Positions 8,032 to 17,533 of a stretch of DNA of 64,000 nucleotides are shown piece after piece (position 1 is the stretch's first letter; every line of letters begins with the position of its first letter). This DNA comes from Marinomonas rhizomae. GTDB taxonomy: Bacteria; Pseudomonadota; Gammaproteobacteria; Pseudomonadales; Marinomonadaceae. The stretch lies in the NCBI RefSeq assembly GCF_003315485.1, contig NZ_QNSE01000006.1:124001-188000 (forward strand), written 5' to 3'. A program made the position numbers and the translations under genes. A model generated the notes under the pieces. It searched no databases. It saw only the letters and a list, made by a program, of their open reading frames with translations, and was not told the origin of the DNA.

Positions 8032-9870
8032 TTAGACACTTGCAGCCATTGCATCAACTTGCACTCTAGTTTGGTCATGTGTCTGTCCTTTATGCTCGAC
8101 AAACGCGTGATGACAAAGTATCTGATTGCCTTTTTTCAGCTTGATACGAGAAGGAATAATACGATTACACTTACCTTCTTCTCTTGCAGAGCAACGATCT
8201 AAGAAAGGACACAACTCAACATTAGGTTTAGGGGCGCCAATCGAAGGTAGGAGTTCATGGTTAGCTGTGGTGGATTCAAGCCAGCCTTGCTGCATCTCTG
8301 GCACTGAGTCGATAAGTAGCTGAGTATAAGGATGAAATGGTGGACGCTGAAACGATTCACCTGCTCCTTGCTCTACCTTGAAACCAGAATAAAGAACAAC
8401 GACCTCATCACAAATGGCTTGAACCATGCTGATATCATGACTAATAAACAAATATGAAACGTTGAGCTTCTTCCGTAAATCCGCCATCAATTCTAAAATC
8501 GCAGCGCCAACCACCGTGTCCAGAGCCGATGTCACTTCGTCACATAGAATGATATCAGGCTCAGCCGCTAAGGCTCGTGCCAAATTGATTCGCTGCTTTT
8601 GACCACCAGATAATTCCGTTGGACGACGTTTAGCAATAGTGGCCGGTAAATGTACTAAATCAAGCAACTCAATAACCCTATCATGCTGCTTTTTTCCTTT
8701 CATTCCATGATAAAAACGTAGCGGACGGGCTAGAATCTCTTCTACGGTATGCAATGGATTCAATGCGGTATCAGCATTTTGAAACACATATTGGACACGT
8801 CGTAATTGTTCTCGGGAACGGTCGGATGCAGACGCTTCCAATGGCAAACCATCAAGATAGATATTCCCTAAACTTGGTTGCACTAAGCCTACAATGGTTC
8901 TAGCTAACGTTGTTTTACCTGAACCAGATTCGCCAATAACACCAACTGTCGCCCCTCGACGAATTTTTAAATCGATATCCTGAAGCACTTTTTTATCACC
9001 AAAACACACCTCCAAATGGCGTACCTCTAACAATGGCGTATCAGTATCTAAATCCATTTTTTTCTGTTCGATGGTATCTTGACGGGTCTCAGGCTTCATC
9101 GCCGACAAAAGACTTTTGGTGTAGTCATGCTGTGGTGTTTCTAAAATCTTTTTAGTTAAGTTATTTTCTTGGATTTGACCATTTCTAAGCACCACAATAC
9201 GGTCAGCCATTTGCGCAACAACCGCTAGATCATGGGACACATACACGGCAGTAGTATTACGTTCGCGCACGACTTTCTTAAACGCTCTTAACACTTCAAT
9301 TTGTGTCGTTACATCCAACGCCGTTGTCGGCTCATCCAATATGACCAGCGCTGGATCAGTGATCAACGCCATAGCGGCCATCAACCGTTGTAATTGACCA
9401 CCCGAGACCTGATGAGGATAACGTTCGCCAATTTTTTCAGGAAAGGGTAATGCCAACTCTCGAAACAAACCAATGGCTTTTGCTTGAGCCTCTTTACGGC
9501 TGCAAGTTTTATGAATCATGGCACTTTCAATTACCTGATCCATTATGGTTTTTGAAGGGTTAAATGCAGCCGCCGCACTTTGCGCGATGTAAGATATGGT
9601 ACGGCCACGAACTTTCGCTAGCTGAGCTGGAGATAGCGACAATACATCCACATCATCAATTTGCACAGAGCCGTCTACAATATGACAACCATTTCGAGCA
9701 TAGCCCATTAAAGATAAAGCAATGGTTGTTTTCCCTGAGCCTGATTCACCAATTAATGCTAATACTTCGCCTTTTTTTAGACTAAAGTCCGCACCATGCA
9801 CAATAGGGATATCCGCACCACCAGAACGTACCGCAACACGCAAACCACTTACTTTTACAAGTTCTGTCAT
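8032..9870 (-). CDS. Dipeptide/oligopeptide-type ABC transporter, fused double ATP-binding protein
   Basis: A 612-residue fusion of two Dpp/Opp-type ATPases in one chain, like GsiA or YejF. Domain one (about 1-255) has Walker A IGESGSGKTTIALSL, signature VSGGQLQRLM and Walker B LVILDEPTTALD. Domain two (about 280-550) has IGESGSGKTTLART, LSGGQKQRINLA and IILCDEVTSALD. The C-terminus carries the Cys-containing oligopeptide segment CPFLDRCSAREEGKC typical of DppD/DppF. It powers the two permeases encoded just upstream, with an 11-base gap. AAGGAG precedes the start. The substrate may be a peptide-like, opine-like or polyamine-like compound. Confidence 0.9.
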   Translation of the reverse strand: MTELVKVSGLRVAVRSGGADIPIVHGADFSLKKGEVLALIGESGSGKTTIALSLMGYARNGCHIVDGSVQIDDVDVLSLSPAQLAKVRGRTISYIAQSAAAAFNPSKTIMDQVIESAMIHKTCSRKEAQAKAIGLFRELALPFPEKIGERYPHQVSGGQLQRLMAAMALITDPALVILDEPTTALDVTTQIEVLRAFKKVVRERNTTAVYVSHDLAVVAQMADRIVVLRNGQIQENNLTKKILETPQHDYTKSLLSAMKPETRQDTIEQKKMDLDTDTPLLEVRHLEVCFGDKKVLQDIDLKIRRGATVGVIGESGSGKTTLARTIVGLVQPSLGNIYLDGLPLEASASDRSREQLRRVQYVFQNADTALNPLHTVEEILARPLRFYHGMKGKKQHDRVIELLDLVHLPATIAKRRPTELSGGQKQRINLARALAAEPDIILCDEVTSALDTVVGAAILELMADLRKKLNVSYLFISHDISMVQAICDEVVVLYSGFKVEQGAGESFQRPPFHPYTQLLIDSVPEMQQGWLESTTANHELLPSIGAPKPNVELCPFLDRCSAREEGKCNRIIPSRIKLKKGNQILCHHAFVEHKGQTHDQTRVQVDAMAASV

Positions 9871-9881
9871 CTTTGTTCTCC

Positions 9882-10751
9882 TTAATGATGTGCTGACTTA
9901 TTGCCAATACTGTCGATTAGTAAGTTGACGCCAATAGTCAAAGACGCAATAGCAACGGCAGGTGCAATTACTGCTGGAGCACCAGCACCTAAACCAGAGA
10001 TATTTTCACGAACTAAAGATCCCCAATCCGCATCTGGCGGCTGAACGCCTAACCCTAAAAAGCTCATAGAACTCAACAACAACACAATAAAAACAAAGCG
10101 CAGACCAAAATCAGTTAGCACTGGACGAAACATATTGGGCAATACTTCTTTGAAGATTATATACGCCATAGATTCGCCTCGAAGGCGGGCCACTTGGACA
10201 TAATCCAGTGTCATCACATTGACCGCCAATGCACGTGCAATACGAAAACTTCCTGGCATATAAGCAATCGCCGCCATTATGATTAATAAGGGTACGGACG
10301 AACCAAACGATGCCACCATAATCAAAGCAAACATTTTGCTAGGAATGGAGATCAAGGCGTCTTGAGCCCGACTAATCACAGCATCGACCCAACCAGCTGA
10401 TGCTGCAGCAACCAATCCAGAAACAACACCAGCGGTGCAAGCTGCAACCGTAGCAGCTAACGCCACACCTATGGTATATGGCGTACCATTTAATACTCGA
10501 CTAAAAATATCTCGCCCAAGATAGTCTGTCCCCATTAAGTAGTCTTTACTCATAGGACCAAAGACATCATAACTAACAAAGTCATTCGCACCATAAGGGG
10601 CAACCATCGGACCGATGACCGCCATAACCAACCAAAAAATAATTAAAGCACCGCCTATCAGCCCACTGACAGATTGCACATGGAAGCGAGAAAATAAAGA
10701 TAGGGGATTACTGGTATTCGTTGTGGCAACCGTCGTCTTATGTATACTCAT
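9882..10751 (-). CDS. ABC transporter permease, DppC type
   Basis: A 289-residue inner-membrane permease with about six hydrophobic segments. The DppC-type N-terminus contains DYLMGTDYLGRDIFSRVLNG, a hallmark of the family. The EAA-like loop is around ARLRGESMAYIIFKEVLPNM. It pairs with the DppB-type permease whose stop overlaps its start (ATGA), indicating translational coupling. GAGG lies upstream of the ATG. It forms the second half of the channel for the importer of this cluster. Confidence 0.88.
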   Translation of the reverse strand: MSIHKTTVATTNTSNPLSLFSRFHVQSVSGLIGGALIIFWLVMAVIGPMVAPYGANDFVSYDVFGPMSKDYLMGTDYLGRDIFSRVLNGTPYTIGVALAATVAACTAGVVSGLVAAASAGWVDAVISRAQDALISIPSKMFALIMVASFGSSVPLLIIMAAIAYMPGSFRIARALAVNVMTLDYVQVARLRGESMAYIIFKEVLPNMFRPVLTDFGLRFVFIVLLLSSMSFLGLGVQPPDADWGSLVRENISGLGAGAPAVIAPAVAIASLTIGVNLLIDSIGNKSAHH

Positions 10752-11701
10752 TTTCGTAACCTCGGATTAGATACAATTTCACAAATATCAGCCATTAACA
10801 CCAAAATGAGATAACCAAAGCAAAACAGCATGGCACAACCTTGAACCAAGGGCATATCCCTTGTACTGACCGCATTTAGCATTAAGGTTGCAATGCCAGG
10901 GTAGTTGAAAATCGACTCAACGATGATAACGCCACCCAATAAATAAGACAGACTCAACGCAATAGCATTGGCTATCGGACCCAGAGCGTTGGGCAACACA
11001 TGAAGTAACACAATTCGAATGGGGCTAGCGCCTTTTAATAAGGCCATTTCTACATAAGGTGAACTTAGCTGATCGATGACCGCTGCTCGGGTCATTCGCG
11101 CCATCTGTGCTACCAATACACTACATAAAGTCAGTACCGGCATAGCATAAACTTTCAGCATTTCACCAAAGGTATTCGCACTTTCAATATGAGATAACGC
11201 CGATAGCCATCCCAATTTTACTGCAAAGATTAATACAGCAATGGTAGCAATTAAAAATTCAGGAACAGAAACAGCAAAAACAGCCAACATATTGCTATAT
11301 CGGTCAAACCAAGAGCCACGATACATGGCCGAAAAAATACCAATCGACAAGGCCACAGGCACTGACACAAGAGTTGCAAAAGCAGCCAGGCTTAATGTGT
11401 TAGGCAAACGACTCCAAATCAACTCCATAATTGACATACCGTTTACCATAGAATAACCAGCATCCCCAACTAACAAGCCGCCAAGCCATTGGATATAACG
11501 AGTGTAAATAGGAAGGTCTAGCCCTAGCTGAGAACGCAAAGCTGCCAAGGTTTCAGGAGTAGCTGATTGGCCTAATAGCTCTTGAGCAGCATCCCCAGGC
11601 AATAAATTAGTGATCATAAAAATCACCAACGACACAATCAATAAGGTCAGCAAACCCAACCCTATGCGATTTATAATAAGTCGTGAAATAGTTTGATTCA
11701 T
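10748..11701 (-). CDS. ABC transporter permease, DppB type
   Basis: A 317-residue inner-membrane permease. The N-terminus IINRIGLGLLTLLIVSLVIF and the following NLLPGDAAQELLG segment are typical of DppB/OppB. The cytoplasmic loop motif ALLKGASPIRIVLLHVLPNA is the EAA loop that docks on the ATPase. It overlaps the downstream DppC-type gene by four bases. An AGGTG ribosome binding site precedes the ATG. It is separated from the upstream binding-protein gene by 73 bases holding a hairpin, so it is probably expressed at a lower level than the binding protein. Confidence 0.88.
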   Translation of the reverse strand: MNQTISRLIINRIGLGLLTLLIVSLVIFMITNLLPGDAAQELLGQSATPETLAALRSQLGLDLPIYTRYIQWLGGLLVGDAGYSMVNGMSIMELIWSRLPNTLSLAAFATLVSVPVALSIGIFSAMYRGSWFDRYSNMLAVFAVSVPEFLIATIAVLIFAVKLGWLSALSHIESANTFGEMLKVYAMPVLTLCSVLVAQMARMTRAAVIDQLSSPYVEMALLKGASPIRIVLLHVLPNALGPIANAIALSLSYLLGGVIIVESIFNYPGIATLMLNAVSTRDMPLVQGCAMLFCFGYLILVLMADICEIVSNPRLRK

Positions 11702-11719
11702 GGTTCACCTATTGTGCAG

Positions 11720-11748
11720 AGTGTTGTGGCATACATCGCCACAACACT
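11720..11748 (-). terminator. Intra-operon hairpin after the binding-protein gene
   Basis: AGTGTTGTGGC (11720-11730) pairs perfectly with GCCACAACACT (11738-11748) around a seven-base loop. No T-run follows, so it is more likely an mRNA 3'-end stabiliser or partial attenuator than a full terminator. It sits between the binding-protein gene and the permease genes and would raise the ratio of binding protein to permease. Confidence 0.6.
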
Positions 11749-11774
11749 GGACATCATTAACAAGAAAATGCGAC

Positions 11775-13385
11775 TTACACTTCCAGCCAAACTTGCTCTG
11801 CAAACATGTACCCCATAAAACCGCCAAGCGGGTGAGGCTTATAACCACCTAACTTACTACTACAGGCATCATTAATACTGCTAAACGTTGGGATACCAAT
11901 ACCGCAAAGGTCATGTACAAGCACTTGCATGTCACCATACATCTGCTTGCGCTTGCTTTCATTCGTTTCGCCACGAGCAGCCACTAACAACTGATCGAAT
12001 TGGTCATTTTTCCAGCCAGATTCATTCCAATTTGAGCTAGATTGATAAAACAGGCTGAAAATTAAATCCGCTGTAGGGCGTGGATTTATATTGGAAAAAC
12101 CTAATGCATCCTTCATCCAGTGATTAGACCAGTAGCCATCCGCAGGCACTCGTTTAATATCTAGCTTCAAACCCGATTGCTGTCCCGCCAATTGAATTAA
12201 CTGAGCCATCTCAACAGAGTTATCTGCTGCGGAAGAAGCGACCATGGGAATACTTTGTCCTAACACCCCTGCTTTTTTGAAATGGAATTTAGCTTTTTCT
12301 GGGTCGTATTCACGCTGTGATAATCCACTAGTGTAATAACGATGTCCTTTAGGAATCGGTTGATCATTGGCAATCGTACCAAAGCCCCGACAAGCAATGT
12401 TTAGGATCTGTTCGCGATTTAAAAGAGACTTCATGCCCAATACAAAATCTGGGTTTTGCACTGGACCGAGCTGATCACGCATTACCAAATTCGTGTAACC
12501 ACCAGAATCTGACTGAATGACGCGGGCCAATGGACTGGCCATTAACGTACTCATAGAACGTGGATTTACCGAGTTAATCAAGTGTACATCGCCAGACAAT
12601 AGCGCATTGACACGAGCAGGCTCATCTGGAATAGAAAACAGCTCTACTTCATCTAAATAAGGAAGGCCTTTTTTCCAATAATCTGGGTTACGAGTACCGA
12701 TAGAACGAATACCTGGTTGAAACTCCTGACAAATAAAAGGCCCCGTACCGTTAGCCTTGCTAAAATCTGTTGTCCCATCACGCACAATCAGAAAATGCGA
12801 TACAGCTAGAATCGCAGGTAAGTCGGCATTTTTTGTTTCTAAACTGATGTGTATTTCATCGGTTCCCACCGCCTTAATTTCGACCATTTGCTTGGCGACT
12901 GTTTCGACTTTAGAGCTAGTTTTTGGGTTTTTATGTCGATTTAAACTGTATACAACATCGGCAGAAGTTAAAGGTTTTCCATCATGAAAGTTTACCCCTT
13001 TACGCAGTTTAATCACCCAATTCTGTGCGTCTCGAGTATCAAAGGATTCTGCTAATACCATTTTCGGAGCAAGACTTTCATCCAACATAGTTAGGCCATT
13101 ATAAAACATATATTGGCGAGTATAGTCTGTTGAACCTGACCCTTTGGCTGGGTCTAACGTATCGGCAGTGGAACCGGATTGACTGGCCACTTTAATTTTA
13201 CCACCGCGTGTGCCTTTCGCTGTATCGGCAAATGCTAAAGACGAACCTGGTACTAAAACTCCAGAACCAGCAGCAACCAATCCACTTGTCATCATTCCAC
13301 GTAGCACCTGACGTCGTGAAACGCCCTGCGTGGCTGAATTTGAACTCTGTTGATCCACCAACGAACGCGTTTTTTCATCTTTCAT
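11775..13385 (-). CDS. ABC transporter substrate-binding protein, family 5 (peptide/opine type), Tat-exported
   Basis: A 536-residue periplasmic binding protein of the SBP_bac_5 family, which binds peptides, opines or similar cations. The N-terminus has a twin-arginine signal, SRRQVLRG, followed by a hydrophobic stretch to about residue 53, so it should be exported folded. The family landmark VNFHDGKPLTSADVVYSLNR lies at about 130-150. It is the first gene of the minus-strand operon of binding protein, two permeases, double ATPase and AraC domain. Neighbouring FAD amine oxidases and aldehyde dehydrogenases suggest its ligand is the compound they degrade. Confidence 0.87.
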   Translation of the reverse strand: MKDEKTRSLVDQQSSNSATQGVSRRQVLRGMMTSGLVAAGSGVLVPGSSLAFADTAKGTRGGKIKVASQSGSTADTLDPAKGSGSTDYTRQYMFYNGLTMLDESLAPKMVLAESFDTRDAQNWVIKLRKGVNFHDGKPLTSADVVYSLNRHKNPKTSSKVETVAKQMVEIKAVGTDEIHISLETKNADLPAILAVSHFLIVRDGTTDFSKANGTGPFICQEFQPGIRSIGTRNPDYWKKGLPYLDEVELFSIPDEPARVNALLSGDVHLINSVNPRSMSTLMASPLARVIQSDSGGYTNLVMRDQLGPVQNPDFVLGMKSLLNREQILNIACRGFGTIANDQPIPKGHRYYTSGLSQREYDPEKAKFHFKKAGVLGQSIPMVASSAADNSVEMAQLIQLAGQQSGLKLDIKRVPADGYWSNHWMKDALGFSNINPRPTADLIFSLFYQSSSNWNESGWKNDQFDQLLVAARGETNESKRKQMYGDMQVLVHDLCGIGIPTFSSINDACSSKLGGYKPHPLGGFMGYMFAEQVWLEV

Positions 13386-13514
13386 TTTATGGTTCCTTTT
13401 GTGAGTTGTTATGTCTTTTGTGTGTCGCTATTTTTATAAATATTTATCTTTCTTATAATAAAACTCTATTCTTTGCCTTATGAGGCTGCAAACTTTGTTA
13501 AATCTCTTCTACCC

Positions 13515-14792
13515 CTAGTGAATGAGGTCTTGAAAACGATAATAAGCTCCTACAAACGGCAAAAACCAAGGCTTTCCGAAGTGACCAGGTACCGGCGGCC
13601 AATTCAGTTCTCGCCAAGGATTTACCATCTCATTACCCATCATCACCTGAGCCATCACCTTGCCCATATGTGTTGACATTTGAACGCCATGCCCACTGTA
13701 TCCCAGTGAGTAATACATGCCATCGTACTGGCCCGCTCGTGGTAAGCGATCTGCCGTCATATCAACCAAACCACCCCAGCAATAATCAATACGAACATGA
13801 CTAAGCTGCGGAAACACCTCCGCCATTGAAGCACGTAAGATATGCCCACTTTTCTCATCAGAACGAGGATTCGACATCGCGAAACGAGCACGACCACCAA
13901 ATAACAAACGATTGTCAGGCGTTACACGAAAGTAATTACCGATATTCTTAGACGTCACGTAACTACGGCGCTCTACTAAAAGACGAGACAATGGCTCTGG
14001 TGCCAAGGGTTCGGTCACCACAATAAAACTGCCGACCGAGACCAAGCGTCGACGAAAATAACTAAAAGGCCCTTTAGCCGAACTACCTGTCGCAAGAAAT
14101 ACCTTATCTGCCGTAACAGTTCCACGGTTTGAAATCACTTGATATCGATTACTAGAAAGACGATCAATCCCCGTCACAGCAGCGGATTCATAAAGCTTAG
14201 CGCCATGCTTAACAGCCGCATCAGCCAAGCCGACACCAAATTTTCCCATATGCATCTGCGCACTGGTGGTTTGCAATATGCCACCATAAAATTGATCCAC
14301 CCCCAACTCATCTCGCACTTGATCTGCTGTCAACATGACCACATTAGGATCCACTTCGTTCACCAAGGTCTCATGAGCACGAGCCAACTTATCGTAATGA
14401 GCAGGCTTAGCCGCTAACTTTAAGCGACCATTGCGGGTAAAATCACAGGCAATATTTTCTTCTTCAACAAGATCCGCCACCGTGTCCACCGCCGCCATAT
14501 AAGAATGGTAAAACGCGCGCGCTTTGTCCGCTCCGATACGCTGCGCTAATGACGCATAATCATGGGCTAGTCCTGCATTACATTGACCACCATTACGGCC
14601 TGACGCCTCCCCAACAACATGACCGGCTTCAAACAACACGACTGAAAGCCCTTGTTTAGCCAGCTCAATTGCTGCAGATAAGCCAGTAAAGCCTCCACCC
14701 ACAATTGCCACATCATACTGACCAGATGCGGTGCCTTGTTCACCCTTGGTAAAAGTGGATACCGTGTCGAGCCAATAGGATTCTAGCTTCAT
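13515..14792 (-). CDS. FAD-dependent amine oxidoreductase, PuuB/OrdL type
   Basis: A 425-residue flavoprotein resembling gamma-glutamylputrescine oxidoreductase. The FAD motif VAIVGGGFTGLSAAIELAKQ lies near residues 28-47. The typical HVVGEASGRNGGQCNAGL segment, where a Gly-rich loop contacts FAD, follows. The C-terminus has GYSGHGVQMSTHMGKV. These enzymes oxidise a secondary or terminal amine to an aldehyde with release of ammonia and hydrogen peroxide. It follows the HAD gene by 25 bases with an AAGGA ribosome binding site, and an aldehyde dehydrogenase gene lies just upstream on the same strand. The pair resembles the PuuB-PuuC step, but no PuuA or PuuD gene is in the window, so the glutamylated substrate is not assured. 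Confidence 0.8.
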   Translation of the reverse strand: MKLESYWLDTVSTFTKGEQGTASGQYDVAIVGGGFTGLSAAIELAKQGLSVVLFEAGHVVGEASGRNGGQCNAGLAHDYASLAQRIGADKARAFYHSYMAAVDTVADLVEEENIACDFTRNGRLKLAAKPAHYDKLARAHETLVNEVDPNVVMLTADQVRDELGVDQFYGGILQTTSAQMHMGKFGVGLADAAVKHGAKLYESAAVTGIDRLSSNRYQVISNRGTVTADKVFLATGSSAKGPFSYFRRRLVSVGSFIVVTEPLAPEPLSRLLVERRSYVTSKNIGNYFRVTPDNRLLFGGRARFAMSNPRSDEKSGHILRASMAEVFPQLSHVRIDYCWGGLVDMTADRLPRAGQYDGMYYSLGYSGHGVQMSTHMGKVMAQVMMGNEMVNPWRELNWPPVPGHFGKPWFLPFVGAYYRFQDLIH

Positions 14793-14817
14793 GATGATTC
14801 CTTCTGATAATGGCAGA

Positions 14818-15486
14818 CTAAACGCCCAACAAATCGGCCAAACCAGCTAAATCGCTGACTTCATGATATTCATAGAAAGGCGTAGAAGGTTCATGACCAC
14901 GGTTAACAAAAACCTTATTCTTGATGCCCATATCATGAGCAGACATCAAGTCATAACGTAAGCTAGAGGAAACATGCAACACATCCTCTGGACCACAACC
15001 TAGCTTATCCAGCATGTATTCAAAGCCTTTTAAATGAGGCTTGTAAGCCTGAACTTGTTCAGCGGTATAAACCGCATGAAAAGGCGCGCCTAATTTTTCA
15101 ATGTTATGAGGAATTTGCTCATCCATGGCGTTGGTTAACCCCACCAACTTAAACTTTGTCGCTAAACGCGCCAAAGCATCAGGAACATCTGGATGCGCCC
15201 CCCAAGTAGGGACTGCGTTATAAAAAATCATACCTTCGTCGTCACGGTATTCAATTCCCCAACGCTGGCAAGTACGTTTAACGGCATTACACACCACTTG
15301 GTCATAAGGTTTCCAATCACCAAGTACTTCATCCAAACGATAAGCCGCAAAATCTTTTACAAACTGATCCATATCTTCCGCTGAGATACGATCTTCAAAA
15401 ACACGACGTGCGGTGGGTCCCATTTGGAAATAAATTAAAGTGCCGTAGCAATCGAACGTAATATACTTGGGATTCAAGGTAGACAT
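14818..15486 (-). CDS. HAD-superfamily hydrolase, haloacid dehalogenase type II-like
   Basis: A 222-residue HAD hydrolase. The nucleophile motif FDCYGTL contains Asp12. Motif II appears as GLTNAMDEQ, the lysine as AYKPHLKGFEYML, and the acidic motif region as HVSSSLRYDLMSAHDMG. Overall it looks like the L-2-haloacid dehalogenase subfamily. In an amine catabolic operon it is unlikely to meet haloacids, so a phosphatase or other role on a pathway intermediate is possible; this is not decided by sequence. GGAGAG lies before the ATG. It shares an operon with the PuuB-like oxidase and has its own 253-base upstream region with a palindrome. Confidence 0.75.
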   Translation of the reverse strand: MSTLNPKYITFDCYGTLIYFQMGPTARRVFEDRISAEDMDQFVKDFAAYRLDEVLGDWKPYDQVVCNAVKRTCQRWGIEYRDDEGMIFYNAVPTWGAHPDVPDALARLATKFKLVGLTNAMDEQIPHNIEKLGAPFHAVYTAEQVQAYKPHLKGFEYMLDKLGCGPEDVLHVSSSLRYDLMSAHDMGIKNKVFVNRGHEPSTPFYEYHEVSDLAGLADLLGV

Positions 15487-15520
15487 GTTTTCTCTCCATT
15501 TAACAATTCGGTAGCCCGTA

Positions 15521-15539
15521 TTTTTGATGTCATCAAAAA
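15521..15539. promoter_or_regulatory. Palindrome upstream of the HAD gene, candidate operator
   Basis: TTTTTGATG (15521-15529), one central T, then CATCAAAAA (15531-15539) form a near-continuous 19-base palindrome. A one-base loop cannot make an RNA hairpin, so a DNA-binding protein site is the better reading. It is 35 bases upstream of the HAD/PuuB-like operon start. No second copy was found by eye. Confidence 0.4.
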
Positions 15540-15739
15540 AACAGTTCGTTAAGGTTTCTTAAAATTCTTGGCACTAAAAATACGTAATGAATTTATTACA
15601 CCATTAAAACAAAGCCTGTTTGACTCGATTTTGTTTTGCTGCAACGCATTTTCAGCGGTATTGTCCCCTTACCTCAGCACAATCTACCGCAGATAATCAG
15701 AATGTCGTTATCAGGCAAGTTTTAATGCAATTAGCAGAA

Positions 15740-17218
15740 TCAGGCTTCGTCGCCAGTGAAATCGATCAATACACTTTTGGTTTTTTGGTTGGCTTCATAA
15801 GCATAGCGGCCAAGATCTTTACCAATACCAGAGCTTTTAAATCCTCCTGTTGGAATGGCAAAATCCCAACTACGTCCATAACGATTTACCCAGACAGTGC
15901 CTGCTTCCAATTCATTCACCATGCGCATTGCGCGATTTAGATCGGCCGTATGTACGCCTGCCGATAAGCCATAAGAAGGATGGGATGCCAATTGCAACGC
16001 ATCATCATCGCTATCAAAGGTTTCCACACACAGCACAGGACCAAAGATCTCATCTCGCACCGCTTCCATGCCCATGTTTACATTGGTCAAAATAGTCGGC
16101 TCATAAAAAGCACGATTGTTTTCTTTTAAACGGCACCCACCGACTAGAATCTCACCGCCTTGCTGAACAGTGCGTTGCACGACCCCCTCAATGCGATCCA
16201 CTTCTCGTGACGAAATAATAGGCGACATGGTGGTATCATTTTGCCAAGTTGGGCCTGCAACCATTTCTGAAAAGATGTCGGAGATACGCGCCACCAGTTG
16301 ATCAGCAATGCCTTTTTGTACCAAGAGACGAGAACCTGCGACGCAAACTTGACCGGCATTGGTGGTAATCGCCCCTGCAATTCGACGCGCAACTTTATCG
16401 ATATTTTTAATATCATCGAATACCAACTGTGGACTCTTACCACCTAATTCAAGCGTCACCGGTTTCGTGCCAGTTTGCGCACAAGCCGTCATAATTAGAG
16501 CACCCGTTTTGGTCGACCCTGTAAATGTGACTTTTGATACACGTGGATGACGGCAAATAGCATCACCCACTTGCCCATCACCTTGCACCACATTAAAAAT
16601 ACCTGGAGGAATACCTGCTTCTATCGCTAATTCCGCTAAACGCACAACGCTGAACGGTGTCATTTCTGAAGGCTTCAATACCACAGCATTTCCTGCAGCC
16701 ATGGCTGGGGCTATTTTCCAAGACGCCATAACCAAAGGAAAATTCCAAGGCGCAATAGCACCAACCACACCATAAGGTTCGGTAATCGTCATTCCTAAAC
16801 TGCCGTTAGCCGTCGGAATCACTTCGCCACCGCATTTGTCCGCAAACTCAGCAAAGAAACGAATACCCTCTGCACAAAATGGAATATCCCACTGGGTCGC
16901 CGCCGAGATAGGACGAGTCGATCCTATCGCCTCAAGAGGAGCGAGGACATGCACATCGGCTTCTATTAAGTCCGCCCACCGTTTCATCGCCTTCGCTCTA
17001 TCACGCGGGGATTGACTCGCCCAATTACTTTGCTTAAAAGCTTGCCATGCGTTTTCTACCGCATGATCTACCAAATCGAGATTAGCAACAGGAATAGAAG
17101 CGTAAGCCTGGCCATCAGATGGCCGCCAAACGTCCATTTTCTCACCGCTATTTACGGTTTTACCGCCAATAAAATGACTATTAGGAACCTGAACATCTAC
17201 AGGATTAAAAGATGCCAT
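15740..17218 (-). CDS. NAD-dependent aldehyde dehydrogenase, PuuC/BetB-like
   Basis: A 492-residue aldehyde dehydrogenase. The catalytic Asn is in IAPWNFP (about 159), Glu257 in LELGGKSPQ and Cys292 in NAGQVCVAGSR. It likely oxidises the aminoaldehyde produced by the PuuB-like flavoprotein encoded downstream. An upstream in-frame GTG at 17233 exists, but GGGAGG lies directly before the ATG at 17218, which gives the start MASFNP and normal family length. The downstream HAD gene is 253 bases away and probably has its own promoter. The substrate could be a gamma-aminobutyraldehyde derivative or another amine-derived aldehyde. Confidence 0.85.
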   Translation of the reverse strand: MASFNPVDVQVPNSHFIGGKTVNSGEKMDVWRPSDGQAYASIPVANLDLVDHAVENAWQAFKQSNWASQSPRDRAKAMKRWADLIEADVHVLAPLEAIGSTRPISAATQWDIPFCAEGIRFFAEFADKCGGEVIPTANGSLGMTITEPYGVVGAIAPWNFPLVMASWKIAPAMAAGNAVVLKPSEMTPFSVVRLAELAIEAGIPPGIFNVVQGDGQVGDAICRHPRVSKVTFTGSTKTGALIMTACAQTGTKPVTLELGGKSPQLVFDDIKNIDKVARRIAGAITTNAGQVCVAGSRLLVQKGIADQLVARISDIFSEMVAGPTWQNDTTMSPIISSREVDRIEGVVQRTVQQGGEILVGGCRLKENNRAFYEPTILTNVNMGMEAVRDEIFGPVLCVETFDSDDDALQLASHPSYGLSAGVHTADLNRAMRMVNELEAGTVWVNRYGRSWDFAIPTGGFKSSGIGKDLGRYAYEANQKTKSVLIDFTGDEA

Positions 17219-17533
17219 ATATTTACCTCCCACTTTATAAATACAAATTAAGCAAACTTACCTTGAAGTAACGTCAGTCATCACAAGCATGTTGTTTACT
17301 GCTTTTTCTATTTTAAGCGCGTAGAAGAAGCGTTTTATGCCGTTAAAAAGTAAGGTGACGATATAAAGCAACCTTTGTGACAAGATGATTAAGCCATTGA
17401 TGCTGAATCTGCACACAATACCTATAACCTTGATATCACAAGACTAATTGGCAAGAACGTCCTAGTATTTGATAGCGCGCAATGACAAACTAAGATATGT
17501 ATTTACAATTCGCAGTATTTGTAGAAAGTAGAG
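17219..17533. other. Intergenic region between divergent aldehyde dehydrogenase and GNAT genes
   Basis: About 315 bases with no convincing gene. It must hold the promoter of the minus-strand aldehyde dehydrogenase gene and that of the plus-strand GNAT gene. The only striking element is the 21-base sequence at 17450-17470 that recurs upstream of the second GNAT gene. Confidence 0.5.
17450..17470 (+). repeat. 21-base leader repeat, copy 1 (upstream of GNAT gene 1)
   Basis: The sequence GGCAAGAACGTCCTAGTATT plus one T recurs at 18650-18670 with a single change (G to A at the tenth base). Both copies are in the same orientation and lie 50-75 bases upstream of paralogous acetyltransferase genes. 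Flanking sequence is unlike, so the element itself seems conserved. It may be a shared promoter or regulator site. Confidence 0.6.

Noticed and set aside
17450..17470. Sigma-54 promoter in the leader repeat
   Set aside because: The TTGGCA-like start lacks the GC element at the -12 position with correct spacing.
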